Below, one piece after another: positions 1-11,604 of a DNA stretch of 64,000 nucleotides. The translations under genes and the position numbers were made by a program. The stretch covers positions 252,707,461 through 252,771,460 of the forward strand of contig OY282559.1 of assembly GCA_958295665.1 (NCBI GenBank), given 5' to 3'. Origin of the DNA: Tipula vernalis (lineage: Eukaryota; Arthropoda; Insecta; Diptera; Tipulidae). Every line of letters begins with the position of its first letter. Positions within the stretch are counted from its first letter, which is position 1. The notes beneath the pieces are model-generated. The model was not told the origin of the DNA. It was given only the letters and a program-made list of their open reading frames with translations, and searched no databases.

Positions 1-1910
1 AAGAATAAAAAAATCAAAACGTAATAATTCAAATAAATCAAAATTGATTGATTAAAATATTTATTTCATATAATAGTAATAAATAAATGAGATAAAACAA
101 ATAAAAATAAATTAATATATCAATATTTTCTAATTAGGTTAGGGGTAGAGACCTTTAATACACATAGTACTATATATGTATAAATAGATAAAGACATTTG
201 TACAAATTTTCTACCATGTAACAAATAAACGGTACACAAAAACAAAACATACTTTAAGAATTCGAACAATAGGACAAAAAAAAACATATTTGTTGTTCCC
301 GCATAGGGTGACGCGCGATCATGATGGAAATTAGGAAAAAACATTACCTATTTATTGTTTAGAAAACTTTTCGCATATTGTATGTCAGCAGCAACGACGC
401 ATGGGAATCATATTTGTATACATTTTTTTTTTCTTTTTGTCTTTATCTATGATTCTCATGCATCGTTGGGTTCTTCCTTTAAGTTTTTCATTAAAATTAT
501 TATTTTATATAGCAACAATAGTATAAAAAAAAAATCCTTTTTTGATATACAAACATACATCATACACACACAGACAAGTGTATTTCCTGTTCTGTCGTTT
601 TCCTTGTATTTTGTTGTGTGCCATTCGCGTGATGAAGATGGAATGAAAAATTTGGAAAATGAGAGTTTTCAACAATTTGATGAGTTAATTTTTTGTTTAA
701 CAATTTATTTAAATGAATTTTTGTTTGAGTGACTTTGTGAAATCATACGCGGCAAATCGTAAATACATATTATGTATTATGTACGGCTCTATATAACCGA
801 GACGGCAGGCTTTTTACATAAAGCGCGGCAAAATATTTTAGTTCAAAAGTTGTACATCGAATTAACATAAAACGCACTCTTTTTTAAATTACATTAGCTG
901 ACTTTTTTTTTTTTTGAAAGTTTTATCTGTCAAACACTGTTATAAGTGACCAAGTATTGTTTTAATTTCGAATTATGCTATATAAAATTTGAGTGATTTT
1001 CACTAAAAATGCTTGGTGTGTTGAGACCATTCTCATACGTGCAGTGTGTGCGAATCAGACGGGTGCGAAATGATTTTAGGCGCCAAAGGCACCGAATTCT
1101 TAAAAAAAATGTCAAAATTGATCAAATTATTTAAGTAAATTAAAATTGTTATCCTTTTTATTTAATTAAAGTTTTATACGTTTTCTATATAATGGTTTGC
1201 TTTTAACCTTTCTCAATATATCCTTATACCTACGAATAATAAGGAATCAAATTATGAAGTGCCATAAAATGAAAAGGAATTTACAGATTACCAAAATTTA
1301 AAAATATTAAAGGCAGCGACAAAAGAAGGACGAGAAAGAATTGCTTCAAGAATCATTTTCTACAAAACAAGCTACAGAAATCGGAAATAATTCTTGCTCA
1401 GAGCACGGATTTTCACAGTCTTCGAAAAAATTCAGATGCAAATGGTAAAAAATTTATTTTGTTTTTGTTGTGAAAATAGAAAAAAAAATAATTTTCAAGT
1501 TTCAGGTACTCAACTGTAAATTATTATTATTTTTCCAACTTTTTCTGTAGATATCACCTTTTAAAGTTTATATTCGATACATAGTTTGTAACTTGGACGA
1601 ACCATTTTTATTACATTGAAAATGGATAGTGTTAAGTTATAATTTTATAATTTAACCTTGTCATTTAAACCTTCATCATCAAATTTTTTGTATAAGGTAA
1701 TAACAAAAATTTGTTTTTTATGTACAAATAATGGAAATATACTGAACTTTTTAGTTCGATTATTTCACACGTTAGACACGTAGGCGCTACAGTTCTTGCA
1801 TGAAGTTAAACTCACAGTCAAACGAAACTTACTAAAAGTTTTATTTTTTCCTTTAAAAATGTTACAGTGGCTGCGTACCAATTCTCGTGTAAATAAACAA
1901 TCACTACGGT
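1..1910. other. AT-rich DNA without recognised gene
   Basis: Only short low-complexity open frames. It may belong to a long downstream intron of the sPLA2 gene, because exon 3b must splice onward to the left. No conserved coding motif seen. Confidence 0.5.
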
Positions 1911-2257
1911 AAAGGCCGATACACATTGAGAACGAGTAACGAGAACGATATTCCCTCTTTTTCCAAATTATGTATGAAAATTATTAAAATAATGAAAACC
2001 GTACGATTTTAATGAACGATAGTTAAAATATCGTGCATTTAGGTACTAAAAATAAAATTTAAAATTTAAACAGTTTTAATACAAAATTTCAATTTATCGT
2101 CGTAAATGAAAAATTATTTTTTTTAGTAAATGCACGATATTTTAACTATCGTTAATTAAAATCATACAATTTTAACTATTTTAATAATTTTCTTACATAA
2201 TTTGGTAAAAAAGGGAATATCGTTCTCGTTACCCATCCTCAATAAGTGTATTGCTTT
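1911..2257. mobile_element. Hairpin MITE, about 350 bp
   Basis: Two long arms are near-perfect reverse complements. The left arm has AACGAGAACGATATTCCC near 1939-1956; the right arm has GGGAATATCGTTCTCGTT near 2213-2230. Both arms also hold the sequence AACGATAGTTAAAATATCGT or its complement. The ends read AAAGGCCGATACAC and GTGTATTGCTTT. There is no coding capacity. A target duplication could not be fixed. Confidence 0.8.
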
Positions 2258-2709
2258 CAACCAAAGTGAGTTAGGTATTTTATTTGGTTAACGACTGGTC
2301 AAAGCAACAGAAAAAATTAACCAAATTTTGGTCTAACCTAACCTTGGTCTAATTTTTTTTTTCGTGTATTTTCTTGTCAATTCGAACTGTTTTTGTACTC
2401 ATTTATCCCCTTTGGAGAAAGGAAAACGCACTTACCGAATTTAGTATATTTACCCCGATTTCGTGTAATTTTTAATGATCAATATTAAACTTTTGTTATT
2501 TTTCAACAATATTACTTGAGGACTAATTTCACAAAAATGTATAGTCCAGCCCAGAACTTTCAAGAAAATAAGACAATAAGAAGTATTGCACAGATTCCTT
2601 AAGCAACCGTACATTACATAATTTCCAAATATAAAACAGACAAGAGAGTTGATAAAGTCCAATAAAAAACAACATTTTGAATAAAGCCCGCTACAATGGA
2701 GGCACAGTT

Positions 2710-3250
2710 CGTCGACTATCGATGATTTAAGAAACCAATTGAAAGAAGCAAATTACATTTGCTAAGAATTATATGGGTAAGATGAGTTCTGGAAGTTTTA
2801 CTCTCAGACGACATGAAATTTAATATTTTAGAGTCTCTGATGGTCAAAGAAAAGTCTGAAGAAAATAAACAGTTTAAACACTCCAATATTAGAGAAACAG
2901 TCAATTTCCTGGAGATAGCTTATTAGTAAGAATTGCAATTCTGGCTTCGAGTGTAGGGGAGCTTCTTTTATTGAATCTGCCTTGAAGAGGTTTGTGAGGT
3001 ACATATTTGCATTCTGTCTTATTTATTTATGGTTTTAAGTTTGTATTTATTTTCAAAGCATTGTTGTTGTAAGCCGTTAAGGACTGCCCCATTCTCAAAA
3101 TCACCAGATCTCAACCCAATTAGGCATATATGAGATGAATTAAAAGCAGCCATTTCACAGAGTGGAGAATATTACAAGTGTGACGACTGACTACTAACAT
3201 ACCTGTATGCAAGGCTGGATAGTAATAAATTACAAGTGTTTGAATTATTA
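2710..3250 (+). pseudogene. Tc1/mariner transposase relic
   Basis: Seen: a frame-broken stretch that reads S-D-D-M-K-F-N-I near 2805-2830, matching the S-D-E-x-x-F-x-I block around the second catalytic acidic residue of Tc1-like transposases. A second stretch at about 3085-3180 reads S-P-D-L-N-P-I-R-H-I-stop-D-E-L-K, matching the C-terminal S-P-D-L-N-P-I-E-x-x-W block of the DDE domain. The Trp codon has become TGA and several frameshifts separate the blocks. It is a dead cut-and-paste transposase. Terminal repeats were not located, so its limits are approximate. Confidence 0.75.
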
Positions 3251-6200
3251 AAGGTACTAGGTACTTAAATTTTGTTTACACTTTTATCTAATTTTAATAA
3301 GAATCAGGTTCCACAGCCATCTTTATTCTACACAGTGTTCTTTTACTAAAAACGGATTTTATCAAATTCATCAATTTACAAGTGTAAAGTAATTGTAATT
3401 ACTGAGTTTGCTGTAGTTCCTAAAAGTATTTTAAGTACTCAAAAAAATGTAATTTACCCAGGCTTGCTTGTAAGACCATTGGAAATTCGATTACATGCTG
3501 AAATACAATATTACGGCTAGGTTTGGTGTGAAATTAAATGATTTTCTACTAAATTGTTTCTAAAAAACGAGCTAGGTTATGTACTAATTCTATAAATACA
3601 TAACTTTTTGCATAACAGTAAAATAATTGAAACATTTTTGACTTGGCTATAAAATACACTTACAAAACATTTCTCTATTTATACATGTTTAATGACATTG
3701 CTTCGTTTTTGCGTCCACGCCTCGGTCATTGAGTTTCAAAGGCGTTTAACAAATATTGTTACCCAAATGCAAAAATAGTGACAAAATTAATTTTTGAGTA
3801 ATTTTGAAATAGGTTCAATTTAGTTTTTAATTCGAATTTTACTGGCTTTATTATAGACTATTTTAATATACAATTTTCCAAATATTATTAAAACATCTAG
3901 TCCTTATCAATATTGGACCAATATTTCGACCTTCCCAACCCAATCATTTTTTAAATACATTTAGCAAACATCTCAATATTTCAAAGCGGCGTACAAAACT
4001 CTTAAATTTGTACCAATCAAATTCATACAAATCTCTTAAAATCGTATGATTAAATTTCGCCTATTGTTACTACCATACAAAATAGTAAACTCAGGTATTT
4101 TTCTTTTTAACTAAACCTCACTTCTTAAAATCAAGATGTTAAGCAAAATAGCAATTCAAAATAAATTCGCATAAAACAAAAAATCGATTTTAAACTAAAC
4201 GTGGACCCTTTTTCTCTAAATTCAACAAATCCAGCTATATAACTAGTAACCAATTGTTCAATTGAAATTGAAACATTTCCAAAAAATAAAATAAAAAATC
4301 TATAACAAAAGTATTATTATTACAAATGATCATTTAATGTTTTTGACAATTCCTGTATATATACATATATAGAGATGTACACACTTCATCCAATTCATAT
4401 ATACATACATACACTTCGACCGAGAAACAGTCATCTCAATACAATATTATAGGATAGCCATAGCCACAATAGAATCAAAAATAAAATAAAAATTCTAAAT
4501 GACAATGACAGCAATAATATAATGTACAAGAGTGTCTTGTGACCTACCCCAAAAAAAAAAATTTTGAAATTATTTTATCGCTTTTCTAAAATTATTTTTC
4601 ATTGTCGAGTGCGAGGGAAAATTTATTATGGGTTATTACATTCTCTCTGTTCTTTAAAATGACTATGATCATTGTGATGATGGTGATGATGATGATGCCG
4701 ATGATTTTATTACAATCGGAAATATGAGACTACAAAATTAATAGTAACTAATTTGTAATTTAACACTATGATTCGAAAGTATAAGTCGAGCGGTATAGCA
4801 TAACCAAATTTTTCAAATTTTTTTTTTTATAAAATATGCAACCTTTCACTTAAGTATATTTTGTGTGTGCGCGTGTTGAATAGAAAAGGTCATCCAATTG
4901 TTTGTATTTGCAAAATAAGCTAGAAATGACCATGATCGTAGTTGCACGTTAAAATACATAAAGATACCACGAAAAAAAAAAGATTCGACCATCGGATATT
5001 ATACAACTCTAAAATCTTCTGTTATGATAACATCTTAAGCTAGTTAGTTCTCTCATCGTTTACTATAACTGTATAATCAATTTCAAGATTTACCTTATGT
5101 TGTGTTGATAAAATTGATTGATTTTTATTCGGGTTTGATTTTCCTAGAATTTCCTACAGATTTGAAGAAAAGGACATAATTTATGACTGTTTTGTGAACG
5201 AGTGTGAATACTTTTATAGAGTGTAAGTGTGTGTGTGTTATCTATAATAAATTCTATTGTTGTTGTCCTGTGCATTTGGTTAATGGTGGAATATGCATTT
5301 TCTTGATTTTATATATATGTATCTATCACAGGAGATGGAGAAAAATAATTTAATCAAATTAGGCAGTGAATTGAAAAGATACTCGGATATTATTATTTGT
5401 ATTGTCGACTAAATAAGATATAGGGGTCCCGAGTAACAAATTTTAATCACAGTATTCTAACTAAATGGTTTAAATCTGGTTATAAAAAAACTTTTGAACC
5501 TAAATTTAATAGCTTTTATTTATCAAGATTAAAACTTATTACCAGAATCCGAGACGATGCAGATAAGTAAACTTTAAACCAAATAAGCAAGTTAATTTGT
5601 AACCAATTACGTGTCACAAAGCTTTAACTCGGCTTAAAAAGTGTGAGTCAAACTTAGGTCACCGCAAGATTATTTTTAACTTTTGAACCATTTTCTAACT
5701 CAAACCGTTTTTTAACCATTTGGTTGAATTTTAACCGATTATCAAATTTTGTAAAACTATCGTTTCTTTTTTTCAGTTTTACGAATTTATTATTCTTATT
5801 AAAGTTGTATTCTGGATAACAATCATTTATTGACAGCAAATTAAAACTGAAATCAACAGGGCTAAAGAGAATTTAATTTAAATCTACTTGTTTAAATTTA
5901 ATTAAAAATTAACAGTTAATTTTAAATCATGTACAGACTTTGGTTAAATAAAAACTTAAAAACTGGATGACAATTTGCTCCTAATAGCACATTTTAGCTG
6001 AGGTTAATCATAACGGTTAATTTGCCACTAAAAATTAACACACGAATGGTGACTTTTATGTAGATATTGTATGATTAGCAACTATACAGAAATCGTATTA
6101 CGATTGAAATTGCTAAATTTCTAATAAAATATGAGTCTGAAAGTCTGATTGGTGGAGAATACCTTGTTTGTCTATTTATAATATAGTTTGTGGAGATTAT

Positions 6201-8448
6201 CTTTATTAAAACAAAATGCTTATACAACAGAAATGTTTCATTTCACAAATTTTATCATAAATCTTATTGATTTACATATAAACGCAAACGAAACAAAAAG
6301 AAGATGAATAGAATTAAAAATTTAATTAAAACCAATAAAATAATTTCCCAAAACAATAAAACCATATCATTTTCATCATTTGTGTGGAGAACACACATGA
6401 TCATCACAAAACAACGCGATCATAAGGAATGGTGCAATCATGATAACGAAAACAAAACAAATTTTACGATCTTATGTATGTACGATAATTCTAAAGGAAA
6501 ACAAGCGAGCATTACGCTGCATCATAAATCAAAACTATTCAAATCAAATCAAGATGCGCTATAAAACAATTATGATTGTGTAGAAATATGGTTGACATTT
6601 TAATTTACAGTTTATTATCTTATTAATTAAATTATATTTTTTTTTGTCTATTCAGATTAATTTTGAAGGCAATAAAATTGTTATTTGATGAGTTTAAAAT
6701 TCTGTCGGATTCGCCTCTATATTGTCTCTATCTAATATGTCTATAATTAATTATATTGAAATTGAATAGAGTTTTTATTGCGCACTGCAGTATTTTATGT
6801 CAACCGTCATTTTCATTAATACTTTAATTATATTAATTAAATGGAAAATTTATTGTTTAACCCTTCCACATTTTCAGGAAATTCGTTTTGTTTGTATTAA
6901 ATGACAACAAATCTATCTTAAAACTGACAACTGTTATTTCTTGTATACCATGCACATAATATAAGCGTTTCTTAAATCACGAGTTCCTGCATCCACAACA
7001 TATACATACATTATAAGGGTTAATCAAATAATAATAGTATAAATCGATCGACAAAAATCAATTAGACCATGGATAATAAACATTTTTTTCACACTATACG
7101 AGGATTCTCCACAAACACAATGTGATTTTGTGTGTTATAAATTAAAAACTATTGAAAATAATCACAATGGAACCGATTTATTAAAAAAAAAAAAAAATGG
7201 GCATGAAACATATAAACCACACTCGAAATTGTTATACGGATTATTTTTTTTTGTCATGCTACTGCTGCCATACCAAACCCCCCAAAAACGAAGGGTGAAC
7301 GAGTTTGTCTTCCTTTTATGACAACCGAAAATAAAAAATTGGTAATTTTCACTATTTTTTTATGTGGAAGTAGAATGTAGAAAATACAAATTAAGTGTAT
7401 GGATATTGTCATCATCCCTTTTTATTCTGGATGCCTTCATATATCCTGTAAACGATGAGTATTTCAAAGAGATTAGTTTAGGTTTTAGTGTATTATAGTG
7501 CGTTTACATATATATGATTGAAGAATTTCAAGATTTTACGTACTGTCTTGCATGAAGGGGTGAGACGAAAACAAAAAAAAAATAAATAAATAAATACTTG
7601 AAGTGCACTTGAAAATAAAATTCCTCTATATATGATCTCGCTCTGTATTTAAATTATTGCTTGGTAGATGAGTACAGTATTATGTCCAGAAGGTGATTAT
7701 TATTATTCTTTTCAGGGGGGGTAAAATGTTCTTTCGAAAACCCATCAAATTTGTGCTTTAATATAAAGATATTAATAGCTTTGGTTTGTTAATGTGATTT
7801 TGGGATTAAAAACCTCAAAAATGAATGAAAATCCACTTCAAAAGTACGGATGTTCAGTTTTTTGGTTGACCTGAACTTCTAAATCCTTTTTGTCGATTGA
7901 AATATGCATAAATTTATTTGAATAGTTTAAATTTTAATTGTTTAATTGTCCAAAATTCATAATAAGATAATTACAAGAGCTTCAAAAATAAGGAAAATTT
8001 CCAAAATTTCTGGTTCCGCTTCAATATTTTTGGCCAACAGTTTCCGACTAGAAGATTTCTTAAATATGTATATTGAAATCCGGAATAAAGTCAAAAATAC
8101 ATTTTAAGGCTGATCCATCGAAACAGAAGAACTACTTCCAACAAAGTATTTTTTCAAATTCGAATGACCAGCTTTCAGGAATGTTTACATTGCGCTTTGT
8201 TTCCTCTTAACCAAGGCTGCAAATAAATTAACTCTAACAAACACGAAGAAACATTCAATATTTAATTCAAATTCTCACCAATCAAGGTGCCAGCTCAGAT
8301 CAAATCATCACCTATTCTGACAAATTCTGCAGTCAAATTTGTAGTCAAAATATGCACTAAAGGGTAATGAAAACATTCTTAAGCTGAGATGTACATTATC
8401 AATACCGTACCATTCTTCATATAAAAAAATGGAGGTGTGGCCAACACA
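3251..8448. other. AT-rich DNA without recognised gene
   Basis: No conserved protein segment on either strand. It holds a (GAT)n-like run near 4675-4705 and scattered poly-A/T runs. It may be intronic sequence of the sPLA2 gene. Confidence 0.5.
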
Positions 8449-8854
8449 CGACTTTCTTTTACGAAAAATTTTAAATTTTTTTTTTAATTTTTAATTTTTT
8501 TTTTATTTTTTGGAAACATATTGTATCAAGTCGTTTTTTGAAAACCTTATACTTTTTAAAATATTTGCAAAATAAATTTTCTGGCCCAAGGGAGTGGCCA
8601 CTTCCGGTTAGCCGATTTGGAATAAAATTCACTAGGACCTCCCAATTTATCAAAAAAGCTTAAATCTGAAGTTTCAGGTCGATTGGTTAAACCATCTGGG
8701 CTGTAGAGAGGACACAAACTGACAGACAGACACCATTTCGAAACCCACTTTTTCGTACTCAGGGGACCTCAAAACAGATAAATCTCTAAAAATCTCAAGG
8801 CCCAACATTTTCATGATTACTATACTTTATTTTACTTACGTAAAAGAAAGTAAT
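8449..8854. mobile_element. Short TIR element (non-coding)
   Basis: The left edge carries ACTTTCTTTTACG (about 8450-8462); the right edge carries its reverse complement CGTAAAAGAAAGT (8839-8851). The interior is less AT-rich than its surroundings, with a CTGACAGACAGACACC stretch, and looks like a dispersed repeat. No coding capacity. The family was not identified. Confidence 0.55.
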
Positions 8855-10914
8855 AGATTTCAACTTCTTAGTCAATTTATAGTCAAGCCAAGAGAGTTAA
8901 GAGAAAGAGATTAATTTTTCTTCCTGTTTGAATATAAATTTTCAAAAAAACGTTTACCTAAGTATTTTACCGGAAGGCGTTTTTGTACAAAATTTATTTT
9001 AGTGAGTTTTATTGCATTTCTGCAGCTTAAGGAGATTCTGTACTAGTGGTAGAGAGAAAGAAAAGAAAAGAAAAGAAAGCATATTGTTGGCATTATTGGA
9101 CCGCTCGCAAGCATATTGATTTATTGATTGATTTTTATTTGGACGTATTTTACAAAACATACTTTTTCAAATAGATCCAAATCGACTGATCTGTTTATTT
9201 GTATGAAACTACTTGAATGGGCAGGTCTAGTGTTCCAAAAGCGTATTCATTAAAAATTTCATTGTACTTCAAAATTTTAATGTGATCAGTGTTGAAAATC
9301 TTCAAACTCTCTCCTCCAGAGTATGTACGTATTACAATTCACAATTCAATTGACCACATTTAGTCAAAACAATTAAAAACCAACAACAATAAAAAAGAAA
9401 CATAAAATACCCTGAAAAACATATAAAATTACCATAATCAACAAATTAACACGTTTCCTTCCTTCCGTACCTCTGGCATCAATAATGCAAACAAAGAACA
9501 TTTTTGAATCCCCCCCTTGAACAACAACACCAAATCTGTATCGTTTTTAAATCAATTTTGATAAAATTGTGTATAGTATGCGGTTGACCGACAAACAAAA
9601 AATCTACACCACCCGAAAGGAATTAATTTTGTGTACTACATATTATAAGGTTACACACGACACTTATCAACCCCTATATGTATTTTTGGATATACATAAA
9701 AGTGGTAGCACATACCAAAAATCATTTGTTACAATTACCGAACTGATAAATCGCAAACAATGTATTTTAGCGGGGAGAAGGGTGCAGAATATGATTATCA
9801 GATAATATTTTTTGAACTGAAGGGAAAAGACTAAACCGGGAGGTGCGGGGAAACTGTATTTTATTGGAATATATTTAATAAATATAAAAATTAATGATCC
9901 AATAATCATTTTGTGAATTGATCTTACAAATGGTCATATTTTTTTTCTAATTAATATTGTATATCTAGATACGAACAGCAGGACATACTAATTGGATTTC
10001 CATTTTAAGCCTAATTGAATTTTTATATATTTATAGGGATATAAGGACATCGTATGTATATTCTGTGATTGACGCGCCATACTCATTTATATCGTCGTGC
10101 ATTCATGATTGATGTTGTAAAGCGATCAATTCTACAAAAAAAAAAAAAAAAAGATTGGAATTCTTGTCCTTAATTAATTTAAATAAATATATAAAGTAAT
10201 AACAATAGTGATAACCATATAATATACACGAAGATACCAATCATCAATTTTTCTATAATGGTTGAGTGAGAAAACATTTCGATTGCATCTTATTAATTTT
10301 AAAGCTAAACAAAACAGAAACAAGATTTCGACATTTTTATGTATTTTGGTCGTATCGATAAAAAGCCATAAACGAAGACGAAAATGGTAAGATAAAATTA
10401 TTAATGAGACATAACACTCAACGAGAATCGTATTTGTTGTTAATGTTATCCTCCAATTCATAAATCTTTTTTTATATTTTTGTAAATAGTTTTTATCTTG
10501 ATTGGAGCACAAAACAAAACAAAAGAAAAAAAATCTAAACGACTATTATTATTAAACCCTTTGATGATGGACCCTTGTCCTCAGTTAAATCTTTTATTCA
10601 CTTTCAACACCTCAACATATTCGCATCGTACGTACGTTCATTTAAATCAATACATTATAGAGGATTGTTTTTTGTTTTTATATCAAATTGGGGCGGAATA
10701 AATTTTTCCATTTTCCTCTCTCTCTCGTTTATTATTATTATTTTTGTTACATTTTCCGTATCGCTAAGAAAGCGCATGGCAATCATGAATGTAGGTGAAA
10801 AATAGGCGGCGTATATTCAGTTGTAAAGTTTTTTTTTTTTTTTTGTACAGACCTACCTACCTCCTGTTGCGCGTCGCGTTAATAAAATATATAATTATAA
10901 ACAATCAAAATTAC
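8855..10914. other. AT-rich DNA just downstream of sPLA2 exon 3b
   Basis: This should be the intron following exon 3b. I scanned the minus strand for a continuation exon in the right phase, starting with a Phe-x-x-Cys-like block, and found no credible candidate. It includes an (AGAAA)n run near 9056-9080. Confidence 0.5.
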
Positions 10915-11139
10915 CTTTCATCACAAGAACAATGTAATATCGTATTAACGCGCCAATTAAATACACCGTATTTTGTACCGAATCCTTCGATCCAAGACGG
11001 GCATGCTTTATCGTGTTGACGACAACATCGATCGGCTTTTGAATAGCCACCAATTTCGGCATATCGTTCAGCCGTGTAACCTTTGCCACACCATTTTGTG
11101 CCAGGAAACCGAATTAGATTGGATAAATCACGTCGTTTA
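10915..11139 (-). CDS. Group III phospholipase A2 catalytic exon, version 3b
   Basis: Second copy of the active-site exon. Seen: W-C-G-K-G calcium loop, then C-C-R-Q-H-D-K-A-C with the catalytic His-Asp, then H-C-S-C-D-E before a GTAATT donor at 10914. The acceptor is TTTACAG, ending at 11140. The length is 225 bp, one codon longer than 3a, because one residue is inserted between the His-Asp pair and the next Cys. By hand alignment 41 of 74 positions match 3a. It begins with K-R-R-D, so joining to exon 2 also makes a basic cleavage site. The exon ends after two bases of a codon, so the transcript must continue into a further exon that completes the domain. By eye I found no credible continuation exon in 1-10914. 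Inferred: 3a and 3b are alternatives. The other reading is that both are included in tandem, which would also keep frame but would give two half-domains. Confidence 0.9.
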
Positions 11140-11382
11140 CTGTAAAGGTCGTAATTAAAAAATTGTATTATATTGAAAAGTGTTTTTTTGTTTATTTCCA
11201 CCCGCAGCAGCCACACTTTTCAATAACCTTTTGTGTTGATGTATTTTTTGTCGTATTGCCGTATATCGCGAGCACACTACACGCACCACTTAACATATAT
11301 TTGTTTTGGGATACCACAAACTTACCGTACTTTAGTTTGAAACAGTAAAACAATAAATAAAATAAAATAAATATATCCTAAC
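11140..11382 (-). other. Short intron between duplicated PLA2 exons 3a and 3b
   Basis: 243 bp, starting GT (11382-11381) and ending AG (11141-11140) on the minus strand. AT-rich, with no recognisable coding content. Its shortness compared with the neighbouring 6-kb and 9-kb introns fits a local tandem exon duplication. Confidence 0.75.
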
Positions 11383-11604
11383 CTTAAATCACAACTGCAA
11401 TGGCTTATCGTGAATGGCGAAAGATTAAAAAAACTCCATCTTGTTGTCATGCCATCAATGAATAACTTGCAATGATCATGTTTACGACAACATGTATCCG
11501 CTTTTGATGATCCACCCAATTCATTATAACGTTCCGCTGCCTGTCCTGTACCACACCATAGTGTGTTTGGGGCAATAAACCAATTTGATAGATCGCGTTT
11601 CTTA
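11383..11604 (-). CDS. Group III phospholipase A2 catalytic exon, version 3a
   Basis: Encodes the N-terminal half of a group III PLA2 domain (sn-2 ester hydrolysis of phospholipids, calcium dependent, secreted). Seen: calcium-loop motif W-C-G-T-G (W at about residue 313 of the deduced chain), active-site motif C-C-R-K-H-D-H-C (His about 339, Asp about 340), and a terminal H-C-S-C-D. The acceptor AG is at 11606-11605 and the donor GTTAGG begins at 11382. The exon is 222 bp, begins with the third base of a codon and ends after two bases, so it can be skipped or included without changing frame. It opens with a K-K-R-D segment that joins the Arg ending exon 2. It is followed 243 bp downstream by a homologous exon, 3b, in the same phase. 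The donor (GTTAGG) departs more from consensus than those of exons 1 and 2. No in-frame stop is present, so it looks functional. Confidence 0.9.

Noticed and set aside
355..732. 125-residue plus-strand open frame
   Set aside because: Phe/Ile-rich low-complexity translation of AT-rich DNA with no domain, and no recognisable splice or promoter context.
4915..4990. Minus-strand Met-Tyr-Phe-Asn codons resembling a conserved block of the PLA2 C-terminal half
   Set aside because: An in-frame stop lies a short way upstream, the acceptor phase is wrong, and the surrounding residues are poly-Phe from a T run with no further family residues.
6304..6564. 86-residue plus-strand open frame
   Set aside because: Lys/Asn-rich composition expected by chance here; no motif.
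9545..9610. Possible sPLA2 continuation exon on the minus strand (Phe-Phe-Val-Cys start in the right phase)
   Set aside because: The residues after Cys do not fit the family, a stop follows soon, and the plus-strand frame is equally open. Treated as chance.
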